From assembly GCA_031841125.1 (NCBI GenBank), contig JAJSSI010000012.1, positions 248,001-312,000 on the forward strand: a stretch of DNA of 64,000 nt, in the 5' to 3' direction. This document shows positions 35,229-46,013 of the stretch, piece by piece (the stretch's first letter is position 1; each line of letters opens with the position of its first letter). A program made the position numbers and the translations under genes. This DNA comes from Acanthococcus lagerstroemiae. Taxonomy: Eukaryota; Arthropoda; Insecta; Hemiptera; Eriococcidae. The notes beneath the pieces are model-generated. The model worked only from the letters and a program-made list of their open reading frames with translations. It was not told where the DNA came from and ran no database searches.

Positions 35229-37399
35229 AAAAAACTCGATTTTTCAGCTTCTCAAAGTTATTCTTGGTGAACGACTTATGTTTTCAATTCAAATAATACG
35301 TTAATCCTCTTCTAATAATTTACGTTTGTTTTAATAATAGTTTGATTATAGCAGCAAAGCAGTAACACTCTCAGTAAATAAAAAAAATAATATAATATTG
35401 TGGACCCAATGGACTGTCTCCGCCCCCAACTCCGGAAATTGAATTCTTTATTTTATCGGCTTAAGAAATAATTTTCCGTGAGCCCATGCTTATTTCTTTG
35501 TTCACAGTATTTTGTGGACCCGAGGACGAGTGATCCGCCGCCCACAACTTCGAAAATCTAATTCTTGATTTTTCGATCGTCAGAAATATTTTTGGTGACA
35601 ATTTTTGTATTTCAATTGGAATCTTTTATGGAGCCGAGGGGTCGAGCGTGCCTCCAACTTTGGAAGTCCAATTCTCGAATATTTAGGCTTTATAAATAAT
35701 TTTCCGCGAACCTCTTATTTTGTTGATCGAAGCTTTTTGTGGATCAGACGGGTGCCCCCTCCCCATCCCCAACTTCCGACCACAAAAATATTATTTTCGA
35801 TATTTTAGCCTTTAAAAGTACGTATTGTTGCTATAATTTATTTTTCGGTCGAAATCTAATGTGGATTTGAGAGGTAAAACGCATCCCGAATTCCTGGAAA
35901 TCTACCTCTCGATGCTTCAAACTTTGCAATTGTTTTTAACTTCTTTTTGCGATTGATACATTCTGTAGACTCAAAAAGTAGACCCCCGTCCAAACCCTGA
36001 AAGTGTAATTATTGATTTTTCGGCCTTTAAAAAATCACGTTCGATGAACTGTTCATGTTTTCTATAGGACCAAAGGATTGACACTGCTCCCAACTCCGGA
36101 AGTCTAATTCTTGATTCTTCAGTCTTCAACAATATATAGTTTTCTTTGGACCCTTTACGTAGTTAATCGATATATTATATGGATCAGAGGGGTGGATTCC
36201 TCGCCCCCAACTCCGGTCATGAAATTCTTGTTTGGTAGGTATTGAAAGCTGATTTTCCATAATCCTTCTATTGTTCGATCGAAATCATATGTAGACCCAA
36301 GGGATAGACCCTCCCCCCGTTGCCTGCTAAAATATAAATCTCGATTTTCCGGGCTTTCAGATTTATTCTTGATGAAATTTTTATTTTTAGATTCAAATCT
36401 ATTGTGGTCCCGATGTGTTGACCCCACCTCCAACTCTGGAAATCAAATTCTCGATTTTTCTGACGTGAAAAATAATTTTCGATGAACCCCCTTATTTTTC
36501 TGATCGAAGTCTTTGGTGGAGCCGCGGGGTGGTACCCCCCACCCGAACTCCGAAAATCTAATTCTCGATTTTTTGGCCTTTAGAAATATTTTTAGTGACC
36601 TTTTCCATTTTGTGGACCCGAGGAGTAGAATTTTTTTCGGTCTTTAAAAATATTTTTGGAAACCTTTTTATTTTTTCAATTGTGATCTTTCGTGCAGCCG
36701 TTTATCTACTTTAAACATTATTTTTCGATAAATGTGACCGTCCAAATTAAAAGGGCACGTCGGTCCAAAACATTAATTTTACAGGGGACACTTAAAGATA
36801 AAAACGGGAATCTCGAGAACACGATAGCCTATAGACGTCCACTCTTGCGCTCTATCACTTTTGCTTTTTCGAGTTCACAGACTCACAGTGTTAAACAGTA
36901 CTCTTTGACCTACCAAAATCGAACATAATCTCAAAGTCGATTTTTTTGCACCGAAGTGCCCTTTCAGTATGGACAGTCACAAATTTTTATTTTTTCCATC
37001 TAATTGTTTTGGTGATCCGATGGTGGAGCCCTGCCTCAGGCTTTGAAAATTTAACTCTCGATTTTTCAGAATTTAATGCTTATTCTTCGAGTACTTTTTA
37101 TTCTCACGATCTGAATCTTTTGTGGACTCGAGAGGTGACCCCCTTTTTCCCGGTTGTTCGAATTTTGAAACTTATGTTTCATAAACTTGATTATTTGTTT
37201 CGATCGGTAGTTTTGTGAAGCCAAGAGATAGATTGTGGCCCTAGCTTTGGAAATTTAATTATCGATTTATCGGATCTGGTTGAACTTTTATTTTTCCTAT
37301 TTCATCTTTCATGAGTTGGAGGGGTGTCCCCCACCACCAACTTCGAAAATCTGTTTCTCAATTTTCGAGACGTTATTGGCGACGGTCTGTGAATTGAAA

Positions 37400-39400
37400 T
37401 CTCATGTGGATAAGTATAATTGGGCATCCCGGCGCAGTGAGTCCAGTATAAAAATCACAGAAAGGGTAAAGGGAGAAGAAGGCGGATTATCCCAGTCAGA
37501 AAGGAAGAGGCCGAACGGCAGAAACTAAGATCAGTGCAAGAGGAAATGAAATTCGAGGAAAATTTTTACGACAGTATGGATCAAGCTTTAAAAAACACGG
37601 TTGAAGAGTTTGGAGTGACGAGGGCTAAAGAGAAAACCAGGGATAAGCTTTCAAAATAGACTCTCGAATCAGGAAGAATAACCTTTGGAAAAATAGAAAT
37701 AAAACACTATTGGACAAACCTGAGCGAACTAAAATACAAAAATTGGTGTCGAAAAATGTTAGAGAAGATATTAAGAAATATGATTAGGAAAAAATTCCAG
37801 ATATTTTGGTAGAAAGTTGGTCCACCAAAAAAGATAGGCTCGAACTCGATGGCGGGAGAGACGTTATGCTGAAGCTAAAAGATCAGACAGGAAAAGTGAC
37901 TCAGAATAAAGAACAAATTCTAGAGGCAGCAACAAGTTTTTACGAGGACTTATACCGCGAGCAAAACGAGCTCATGAAAATAGCAAAAACTGGAGGGTGA
38001 AACGAGGAAGAAATCCCGGAAATAATGGAGAGAGAAGTGGAATACGTACTAAATACGTAGACTGAAAAATGACATAGCCCCAGGACCGGATGGAATTACG
38101 AACGAAATGCTGAAAAGGTTTGGCTATCAGAGAGTGCCACACCAGGCTAAATTATTTAACAAAATCGGAATTATGAAAACATGTCCAAAACAGTGGAACT
38201 TGGCCAAAATAATATTATTACACAAACAAGGAGGGAGGAATTCATTGAAAATTACAGGCCAATATGCTTAACATCGAACATCTTTAAAGCATGTATGGCA
38301 GTCTTAAAAAGACGTATGTATAACCATTTGGATTCAAATCATCAGGGGAATGAACAGGCGGGATTCAGAAAAGGCTTCTCAACTGTAAAGAATATTTTCG
38401 TTGTGAGCCAAATTATTGAAAAAACACACGAATATGACATAGAAATTGAAATATTTTGCATAGGCTTTCATGAGGCAGTTGATTCAGTGGATCATAAATA
38501 CATATATATGTTGAAAGCACTGGAAAATAAGGGAATTGAAAGTGGGTTTATTAAAGTCATATACAGAATTGCTATGCAAATTCGAGTGCAAGAGCCAGCC
38601 TTAAAAGCAAAGGGAGGGAATTCAAAATTGGGAGCGGAGTTCAACAAGGGGATACCTTGTCGCCAAATCTCTTCAACTGCATTATGGAAGATGTATTTCG
38701 CAATCTGAAGTGGAAAAGAAGGGGACCAAAAATAAATGGAGAATTTCTAAGTAATTTAAGGTACGCAATCTATATTATCTTATTTACAGAAAATAGTAAG
38801 GAGTTGAAGAAAATGGCAGAATAGCTATTGAGGGAATGCAAAAATGCTGGCCTCAAACTGAATGGTAGCAAATCAAAAATAATCGGAAGAGTGGAAAGAA
38901 AAAATCTAATAATCGATGGGTAAGAAAGAGATAGAAGAGGTAACAGAATCGAATATCTGTGGGGCAGATTATTAGTTTCGAAGAAAAAGATAAAGGAATT
39001 ATGAGGCGTATTAAAAAGGGGTGGAACAACCCCTGGGCATTAAAATGTATTTTTTGCCGGAATTTCAACACCTTCCTCAAAATGGAAACACTAAATAGCT
39101 CAACGGTACCAGCCCTCAAGTACGGAGTACAAACCTGGTCCCTTACAGGAGACAAATCGTGAAGCTACAAATTACGTTCAGATCTAAGTTGAGAAAACTT
39201 CTAGGACTGCGATGGGTAGACAAAATCTCAAATGGAAAACTGTACGAAATGGCTGGAGGCGAGGATATAGGATATAATGTCGAACAATTTAAGTGGACAT
39301 ATGTGGGGCATCTGGCGAGGGCAGATAGCAACAAATAGGGAGTAAAAGTACTCAACTATGGATACGCTGCAAAGAAAAAGAACGATAGGTAGGCCAGTAA
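37400..39400 (+). pseudogene. RTE-clade non-LTR reverse transcriptase remnant, copy D
   Basis: The same blocks as copy B occur: KDQTGKVTQNKEQILEAATS (37,806-38,000), palm with NHQGNEQAGFRKGFSTVKNI (38,181-38,708), a more degenerate catalytic box (LRYAIYIILF near 38,758-38,790), GQIISFEEKDKGIMRRIKKG (38,959-39,162) and LRKLLGLRWVDKISN (about 39,185-39,235). It ends at GCCAGTAACT near 39,403, where the inverted segment begins, so the terminal YVEAYIQKWA part is on the opposite strand near 39,900-39,935. Confidence 0.75.
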
Positions 39401-39403
39401 CTT

Positions 39404-39988
39404 GAAAACTTGCTGAAATCAACTACTCCTTTGCAATGCATTATGGTTTCAAACACAAATATTTATTTTCTGAATGAGGCCTCGCTTTCATTACACGGGG
39501 CATCCAGAAGATGCTACTTACATCTGAAGGTTCTTTGGTACACTGTGGGCCTCCTAATTTCGTCACAGTGCATACATCTTTATGTTTGTACTGTATTACA
39601 AAGCACATACATGTATTTTTTACAGTCTACTCAATGAAAGTGGACCTATCACCTTGAGCCTCCTCCAGGGGCGGATAAGTCATAGGGCGATTCGGCAAAT
39701 GCCCGGTGCGCCGCCGCCTGCATTTATAAAATACTTACAAAAATGAAATAAGCGCATGTTGCGACGACAGTCGAAAAACGTGCGGCGGCGCTGATCAATT
39801 TAGAGAGAAATAATGAGATTGAAAAATTTTAATGGGCAGACACATTTTGCGCCGTTTGTCGACCAAACGTGTGTGTGTGTGTATGTGAGTACCTCCGCCC
39901 ATTTTTGGGCATACGCCTCCACGTAGCTTTTCCATTTTTTTTTATCCTGCGCTTATCTTTGCCACCCAGGGCCCCAGTTCTCTGACGG
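39404..39988 (-). repeat. Inverted internal segment of unit 3
   Basis: In units 1 and 2 the stretch from AGACAGATGAACTCG to the CAGCAGTTTTAAACG region (28,690-29,328 in unit 1) runs forward. Here the same sequence runs backward between CCAGTAACT and AACGTGGAACTGAAAGACGG. It contains the AGGGGCGGATAAGTCATAGG end and the RTE C terminus. Confidence 0.75.
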
Positions 39989-40745
39989 GAACGTGGAACT
40001 GAAAGACGGAAGCTATTGTGGACTTGAGGGGTGAAGCCCGCCCTGAACTCTGAAAATCTAATTCTCGATTCTTCAAATTTCTGAATTCTTTTACTTTTTT
40101 CAACTGCTACATTTTGTACACTGGAAACGTGGACTCGCGCCCCCAACACCAAAAGAGTATACTTTCGAGTTTTTGTTGGTGAACTTTTTTTTTCTTGATT
40201 GAAATAATTTGTGATTCCGAGGGGTTGACCGCACCCCAATTCCGATAATCAGATTCTTGATTGTAGATGTTGAAAAACAATTTTCCATACGCCCCTTATT
40301 TTTAATCGAGATCTTTTGTGGATCAAGGAATAACTCTCCCACCTACGACGAAAATCTAAAACTCGATTTTCCAGCTTCTCAATGTTATTCTTGGTGAACG
40401 TCTTACTTTTTCAATTCAAATAATACGTTAACCCTGTTCTAATAATTTACGTTTGTTTTAATAATAGTTAGATTATAGCAGCAAAAGGCAATAACACTCT
40501 CAGTAAATAAAAATAATAATATAATATTGTGAACCCGATGGATTGTCTCGACCCCAATTCCGCAAATCTAATTCTCAATCTTTCAGCCTCTCAAGATTAT
40601 TCATGGTTAACTTTTTTCGATTCAGATCTATTGTGGATCCGTTGGGTTGACCCCGACCCCAACTTCGGAAATTGAATTCTCCATTTGGTCGGCTTAAGAA
40701 ATAATTTTCCGTGAGCCCCTGGTTATTTTATTGTTCGAAGCTTGC

Positions 40746-41056
40746 ATCGCAGGTGTTCATGAATAAACAAGATAACACACTAGAATAAGTGTGGCAACCG
40801 CGCTGGGCCTCGGCTTACCGTAACATATCTCCAATGGGTCTCACTTTGCCTCACAGTGTACTGGGGCTCGGAGTAGCGGTATATGTCTAACATATCTATA
40901 TATCTTTACAGGTGATTTCTCCTACCCCTCTAAGGTTCCCAACATTTGTATGGTTTAGTGTTTCTTAAAATTTCAACTCCTGCCTCTTCAAGTATTAAAT
41001 TAAAGGTGGGTCTCGGGTTGTCTGTTATATATACCGGGCCTCGGATTGGTAGTACG

Positions 41057-41122
<66 letters not shown>

Positions 41123-41133
41123 AAACCTGAAAT
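40746..41133. other. GGGCCTCGG-word repeat region and (TA)n
   Basis: It contains GCTGGGCCTCGGCTTACCG, GGGTCTCACTTTGC, GGGGCTCGGAGTAGCGGTAT, GGGTCTCGGGTTG and ACCGGGCCTCGGATTGGTAG, then a (TA)n run of about 60 bp at 41,060-41,120. Related GAGACCC words next to a (TA)n run occur at 17,449-17,765. Confidence 0.6.
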
Positions 41134-41199
41134 TCAGCCACTATTACAGTCGTGTTCTAAACACTCTGAAACGCAAAAAAAAACATTGCCCCCGCCCCC

Positions 41200-43425
41200 A
41201 ACTTCACAACTGTGACGAGTGTAATACCTCCCTTTTCTTCGAAAAGTCGGTAAAAGTGAATCAAAATTTGTACAGTATTCAGCGGTACCTAGCGCATTTT
41301 CTTCTAATTCACAGGATAAAGCAGACGTTTCTAGACCCACAGCAACAGAATGACTAAGTACTTTTGTAGCGGCAGCAACTTTCATTCTACTGAATGGGGG
41401 TAATGTTATAAACTTGGCCTTCAGTTGTGGGGCATACCGGAATGCTCGACGAGAATCGGCTTCATAAAACTGTCTGATATCTGCCCACTGAGCGGATTTA
41501 TGGTTGAAACGAACTTCGTACTTGTACAAATTATTTCTAGCACTTTTAATTAGATGCGGCTAATCATGGAAAACAAAAATTTCATCTTCATGAAATCTGG
41601 AAAAGGGTTTATTTTCACTGATCCCTAGAAATGAGAATAAATTAAAAAAATTGGAACCCTGGTCAGTCTCAACGCTACAAACCTGAATTCCAATATCCTT
41701 TAAAAACTCGATAGCTTCATATAAGATTTTCTTCAAGTGCGTTCCACAAATAGCAGAATGAGAGTAGAAATATGCTAATGGTTGACTCCAGTATGAAGTG
41801 AAAGAATGTGCCATCACAACTAGCGCGTTGTTAGCCACTGCTGGGTGATCACAGCTATCACCAAAATCTTGGAAACCATTCACTTTGTCCACAGATGGAT
41901 CATACTTTAAATTACTCATTATTGACATTTCATCCATTGTTAAAACAGCCAATTTGTCCTGAATATTCCATGTCATTGAACGAGAAGACTTTGCTGAGCG
42001 TACCCCTGCTTTAATTTGAGTCATAAAAAAATTTAAAGTACATCGATTCAAATACTTGGTAGAAATCTTCTTTATCTGCTGCATATCTGAACTGAATGAT
42101 GGCTTTACTTGTCTTTTTTTGCGGCTTTTCTGCAATACATTAGTATTCATCTGCTTTATTCGCCTCCTCAGACGATTTATTTCGCTATTTTTTAGACGAA
42201 CAATTTTTTTTCAAACGTCGGATACATGATTTGTCACTTCCCTCAGCATGAGCACGATTTCCAATATCTGTAACGAGGAAAAATAGTAAATGTTGATTAG
42301 AAAGTAAATCTCGCGTTGTTTTTAAATTTTCTTTTTCTTCTTTTCAATGAAATAACTAACAGGATTCGATATTCCACAGTCCACAGTAATACGAGTAATA
42401 CTGTGGGTTGCTCACTTTGATGACTAGTTCTACTTAAAAATCACAAAAGTGAAATGAGTTATTGAATCTCAAGTGAATTAAAAATAGGACCAAGAGTAAA
42501 TTATAAAATTTATACTCAGTGACCAAATAAATAAATAAGGCAGTATAAATAAATAAATACGTACATAAATAAAATAAAATGACTGAAATAAGTATATTTC
42601 CACTACAAGTAGATAGAAATTCAACTTTTCATTGTAAGTACCCACATTCAGTATGTAAGTTACAGAAGTGACTGATGAACAGAGAGACATGAATGAATGA
42701 ATAAATAAATAAATAAACTCTCTCTCTCTACTCACATAATCATCAAGTAAGTACTTACACCAAATTTAAAATACCTGTAACCTATGCCACATAAGTGTAA
42801 TAAAGTACAAACCAGTTGTACTAATTTGGTGCACTAAACCTTATTTACAGTTACATTGGTACTGGTAGGAATCTAGAGCAAATAAAGAGGGTTCTACGAA
42901 TTATACATTGATTAAACTTAACATTGATTACCAGGAGAGTTCTATAAGACCACATCAGGTTCACTCGCACTGTTTTTTTCTCTTTTCATAAATCTCTCTG
43001 CGCTTCTGTCGCAAGATTCGAGAGGATTCTTCCTGCGGATAGACACGGATTTAGGATGATTAGGACAGTCAAATTTAGATGGAATAGCAGAATGTATCAA
43101 TTTCTCTTTGGCAGCATTCATGAATTGGTTATCTTCAAAATGGTTTGCACATAAGAAGCAATTATTGTACAGATATGCAGTGTCTTTCTTCTCCAAGTCC
43201 TGTCGTCAGCAGTTGATCACCCATCTTTTTGAGCTGAAATTCAGTAGTATTAAGAGTTAATTAAGAAACATTACGCCATAGGTAAAGAAATACAGGACAA
43301 ATGTATCACAAATGTATTTACCGTTCAGGATCTTTCGGAAACTGGAAGAATGATAACTCCGGATTTTTCCCTCTGTTGTTTGTGCAGTTTACGGCTGCGC
43401 AAGCACTTCCTTTCGACACGCGCAT
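41200..43425 (-). pseudogene. P-element/THAP9-like transposase gene, 5' and catalytic part with several lesions
   Basis: Exon 1 (43,322-43,425; start ATG at 43,425) and exon 2 (from 43,233) together encode a THAP zinc finger: CAAVNCTNNR, LSFFQFPKDPER, RSKRWVINC, CANHFEDNQFMN and AIPSKF. Exon 3 (from 42,267) has a basic coiled coil and the RNase-H-like core (TMDEMSI, then NGFQDFGD and VCSVETDQGSNF), then HLIKSARNNLYKYEV leading into the GTP-binding insertion domain. Lesions are a TGA at 43,206-43,208 at the usual Arg of the THAP motif, a frame change in an A-run near 42,205 and TAG at 41,560-41,562 before PHLIKS. It is truncated at about 41,200, where repeats begin. The missing C terminus resembles the separate fragment at 4.7-7.4 kb. 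Confidence 0.72.
42268..42941. other. Presumed intron of the P-like gene
   Basis: AT-rich sequence with several AAATAAATAAAT runs (42,527-42,570 and 42,700-42,716). No coding motif was seen. The donor that would pair with the acceptor at 42,268 was not identified with confidence. Confidence 0.4.
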
Positions 43426-43930
43426 TATTAAACGTGAAATTAACACGACTTTAAAAAATACGTTCCTACATTTAATAAAAATATAATGAATTTACATTCC
43501 TTATCCGTATCTGTATGATCACAAAATGACAAAACAAGAAAAATCGTCCTTGGTCACAATATGTTTCAACCACACCACCACCGGAGAGCACTCGTGTGAC
43601 CTGTACGCATGTTTTTAGGTTCCAGTGACGGTACTGTTTGATTTCAGGTCCTTCCAACTCTAACATTTGGAAAAGATTCAGGTTGATTATTATTCTCATT
43701 TCACGATAGCAGCAAATAATGTATCTTTCCAACAAATTTCACTAATAGTATTCAGTAATGAGTGCTGAAGGGGTCAGTCTTTTTATAATCAAGAAATCAT
43801 ACTCATTCCGAACATTTAGGTGCAGTGCCCAATTTCATTAAAAATTATGTAAGTTTAGAATTAGAATTACTACAAAACTATAAATTGCTACAATCCAAAG
43901 TAATCGGCTATCACTTCATAAATAGAAATA
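43426..43930. other. Interval without recognised gene
   Basis: The interval upstream of the P-like THAP exon holds only short open frames without motifs. Any promoter or left end of the P-like element would lie here, but I could not identify terminal repeats. Confidence 0.35.
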
Positions 43931-44131
43931 AGTAATTACTTTCTTCCAAGCAGCGGCGGATTTCTGAGGTCCCAACTTGTTAATTTCTTTCGTTAAAGAC
44001 AGCCACAGTTTTTCTTGACTATCGTATGTGAATGTTGAAGTAAATTTTTTCGATACTAACTCTGGATGATCTTCATGAAACTGAATTAAATATTGCTTCT
44101 GGGTTTGCGTTAAACGCCCACTTTTTTTCTG
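43930..44131 (-). CDS. Myb/SANT-like DNA-binding domain exon
   Basis: The exon starts after TTTATACAG at about 44,131 and reads KKSGRLTQTQKQYLIQFHED, then HPELVSKKF and DSQEKLWLSLTKEINKLGPQ with SAAAWKK before a GTAATT donor. The pattern of spaced aromatic residues (LIQF, LWLSL, WKK) fits the Myb/SANT-like domain found in zeste-like proteins and in proteins encoded by Harbinger-type transposons. No following exon could be linked. It sits amid MADF and Harbinger fragments, so a transposon origin is likely. Confidence 0.5.
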
Positions 44132-44140
44132 TATAAACAA

Positions 44141-44572
44141 GAGGAAATGAAGTTTCTTAACGTTAGGAAAATAATAGTTTAGAATTAGGCGGTAGGTAGA
44201 TATTATTCATCATCATACTGAGAAGGTTCCATAGCGACGAATTCACGAATAACGGCGCCAATTAAACAACGAAGAGGAAGAATAATTAAAATTTAACAGG
44301 AAAATAAAATATACAAGAAAGAAACTAAGCCTTATCTTTGAATAATCATGCATTAAAAAATGATAACATAGTGACCACATGCGCTCGCTTGGTTAACGTT
44401 TCTTTTCGCCAGTTGTCGCCTCATCTCGCCACCTCCGGAGGTGGCGAAAACTTTCCGCCGCTAACGACAAGTTAACGTCCACTTGTCGACCGGTTATCGC
44501 TTCTTAACGACCGGTTCCGCTCATTCTCGCCCTTGCGTAAACGGGCCTAGGAAAGGAAAATGGGTACTGCTT
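44141..44572. other. Interval with a 20-bp perfect palindrome and CGCC-rich repeats
   Basis: CGCCACCTCCGGAGGTGGCG at 44,427-44,446 is a perfect palindrome. Around it lie repeated CTCGCC and TTAACG words and a GTAAACGGGCC word near 44,538. This looks like a terminal or subterminal region of a DNA transposon. No gene seen. Confidence 0.45.
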
Positions 44573-44605
44573 ACACCGGGTGTAATGACGTCATTACACC
44601 GGTGT
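44573..44605. repeat. 33-bp near-perfect palindrome with TGACGTCA centre, copy 2
   Basis: Same palindrome and flanks as at 4,400-4,432, with arms ACACCGGGTGTAATGACGTC and ATTACACCGGTGT. The copy here is the more symmetric of the two. Confidence 0.75.
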
Positions 44606-44632
44606 GACAACCTAAAACCAAGGTACACGTTT

Positions 44633-44860
44633 CTAAACGCGTCCCTGTTGATAGACCAGTTTCGTCCATATTAAAAACTCGACTAGCAGGATATAAGCAT
44701 GCTTCTGAAATACCTCTTTCAAGTTATCATAGAACAACATGACTTTCTTTCGAGTGAAACCTTTTGCTCGTGCAATGCTCAGTTTCTCAGGCATGCGAAG
44801 TGTCAGGTGATGACGTTTATGTAGTGTTTCTTCTAAATTATCTTTCAGATTACCAATCCC
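44633..44860 (-). pseudogene. pogo/Tigger-like transposase fragment
   Basis: Read on the minus strand, LTLRMPEKLSIARAKGFTRK with KVMLFYDNLKEVFQKHAY is the linker between DNA-binding and catalytic domains of pogo-type transposases. In the next frame SRVFNMDETGLST follows, containing the first catalytic Asp. The frame changes near 44,695 (one-base indel). The fragment stops at about 44,635, next to the palindrome element. It directly follows MADF-type coding on the same strand, and the link between them is unclear. Confidence 0.6.
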
Positions 44861-44869
44861 AACATACGG

Positions 44870-45282
44870 TTGCAAAAAAGAATCAGTGATGCTGTACCAA
44901 CTCAATGTTGGTATGTACATACTTTCTGTGTCAGCTCCACTTTTCATTGACACCATTACTTTCCGCCTTTCTGTATGGTAAGAGTCCTTGATGGACTTGA
45001 GTTTATTTTGAATGTCGATAATTTTTTCTCCAGCTACAAACATAAAATGCAATTAGGTACCCTCCTTTCTTACAGTAGTAGTCTTAATGGACTAAAGATT
45101 ATTTTGAGCAACTACCTACGCGTCTTCAGTTTATTGATCATTAAGTTCCACTTACTTGCTTCTTCAAATTCCTTCTCCATGCGTTCAAGTGCAGCATTCT
45201 TTTTAATAACATTTTTATACTCTTTATGCTTCACGTTGTACAATATTTCATTAGCTCTGTACAGCTCTAGTAACTTTTCCAT
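44870..45282 (-). CDS. MADF-domain protein, two exons
   Basis: Exon 1 (45,156-45,282) starts MEKLLELYRANEILYNVKHK and continues EYKNVIKKNAALERMEKEFE. A GTAAGT donor in phase 1 joins exon 2 (from 45,033), which reads GEKIIDIQNKLKSIKDSYHT, with ERRKVMVSMKSGADTESMYI and LSWYSITDSFLQPYVG. This is a complete MADF domain, a Myb-related DNA-binding module. The open frame then runs straight into the pogo-type segment, so the natural 3' end is uncertain. MADF proteins are often the accessory DNA-binding partners of Harbinger transposons, which lie just to the right. Confidence 0.65.
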
Positions 45283-45419
45283 GTGCGAGTGGCTCAATTT
45301 TATTTTATTTATGAAACTCAAACACTCAAATAGAAAATGAAGGAAAAATGAACAAGAAAAATGTACAAATGAAAAAATGAATAATACTCTACTGATAACA
45401 AAAAGCGAGTATGCGACTT

Positions 45420-45564
45420 CTGTTAACACAAGCGAATACGCTGCGTTCCCACCGCGGCGAGTAGCGAATTTACTGGAAAAGTTGATCGCGTCCAACTAAA
45501 CGCGCGATGCGGTGACGCTCACGTCACAGCGTCTGCATTGTTCACACAAGCGTATATTTTCGAC
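45420..45564. other. GC-rich CGGCGAGTAGCGAA-type terminal region
   Basis: It contains CACCGCGGCGAGTAGCGAAT and CTCACGTCACAGCG. The word TTCGCTACTCGCC in inverse resembles the TTCACTCGCTACTCGC words at 47,968 and 48,060 and the ACTCGCT words at 56,860-56,950. This may mark a Harbinger element end. Confidence 0.4.
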
Positions 45565-45971
45565 GATTAATTAAAGATCTTTTCCTTCTTATTTTTTGTA
45601 CTGTAACTATACGGTTTCATAAGATATGGTTTTAAAGGGAACGCATCATCACCAACAATTATATGGTCAGGAGGTAGGTTTAAAAGATCTTGTTCTAGAG
45701 CTACACCTAATGAACAATCGCGAAATATTCCTGCGTCTCCGGCGCGTCCATTTGCACCAATGTCAACGTACTGAAAACAATGTTGGGCATCTATGAGAGC
45801 AAGCTACACAATACTATATTGTCCCTTATAATTGTAAAAATCCGCTCCACTTCCAGGAGGTCGTTTTATTAAGATATGTTTTCCATCAATTGCGCCGCAA
45901 TAACGTGGGAAATTCCAATACTGATTAAATTTTTCCGCTACTTTCTTCCATTCGTTCTCCTTTGTTGGCAT
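45565..45971 (-). pseudogene. PIF/Harbinger transposase fragment, minus strand
   Basis: An exon from 45,971 (after ATTACAG) reads QYWNFPRYCGAIDGKHILIK, with the first catalytic Asp in GAIDGKH. Then come RPPGSGADFYNYKGQYSIV and an in-frame TAG near 45,808, then ALIDAQHCFQYVDIGANGRA, AGDAGIFRDCSLG and the second Asp in HIIVGDDAFPLKPYLMKPYS. It ends at EKIFN near 45,570, before the catalytic Glu region. It is the DDE_Tnp_4 / HARBI1-like fold, about two thirds preserved. The plus-strand copy at 46,503-47,240 is similar but clearly diverged. Confidence 0.72.
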
Positions 45972-46013
45972 CTGTAATTTAATAACGACACAAAATTATT
46001 TTCCTTTCAACAG

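Larger units (their letters stand above)
35229..40745 (+). repeat. Composite tandem unit 3, diverged, with an internal deletion and an internal inversion
   Basis: Order as in units 1 and 2, but the 110-bp block lacks about 0.9 kb (the sequence jumps near 36,600 from the equivalent of about 25,480 to about 25,890). The segment 39,404-39,988 is inverted relative to units 1 and 2. Substitution divergence is clearly higher. The right boundary (ATTGTTCGAAGCTTGC near 40,745) corresponds to the outer edge of the inverted copy at 20,230. Confidence 0.82.
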
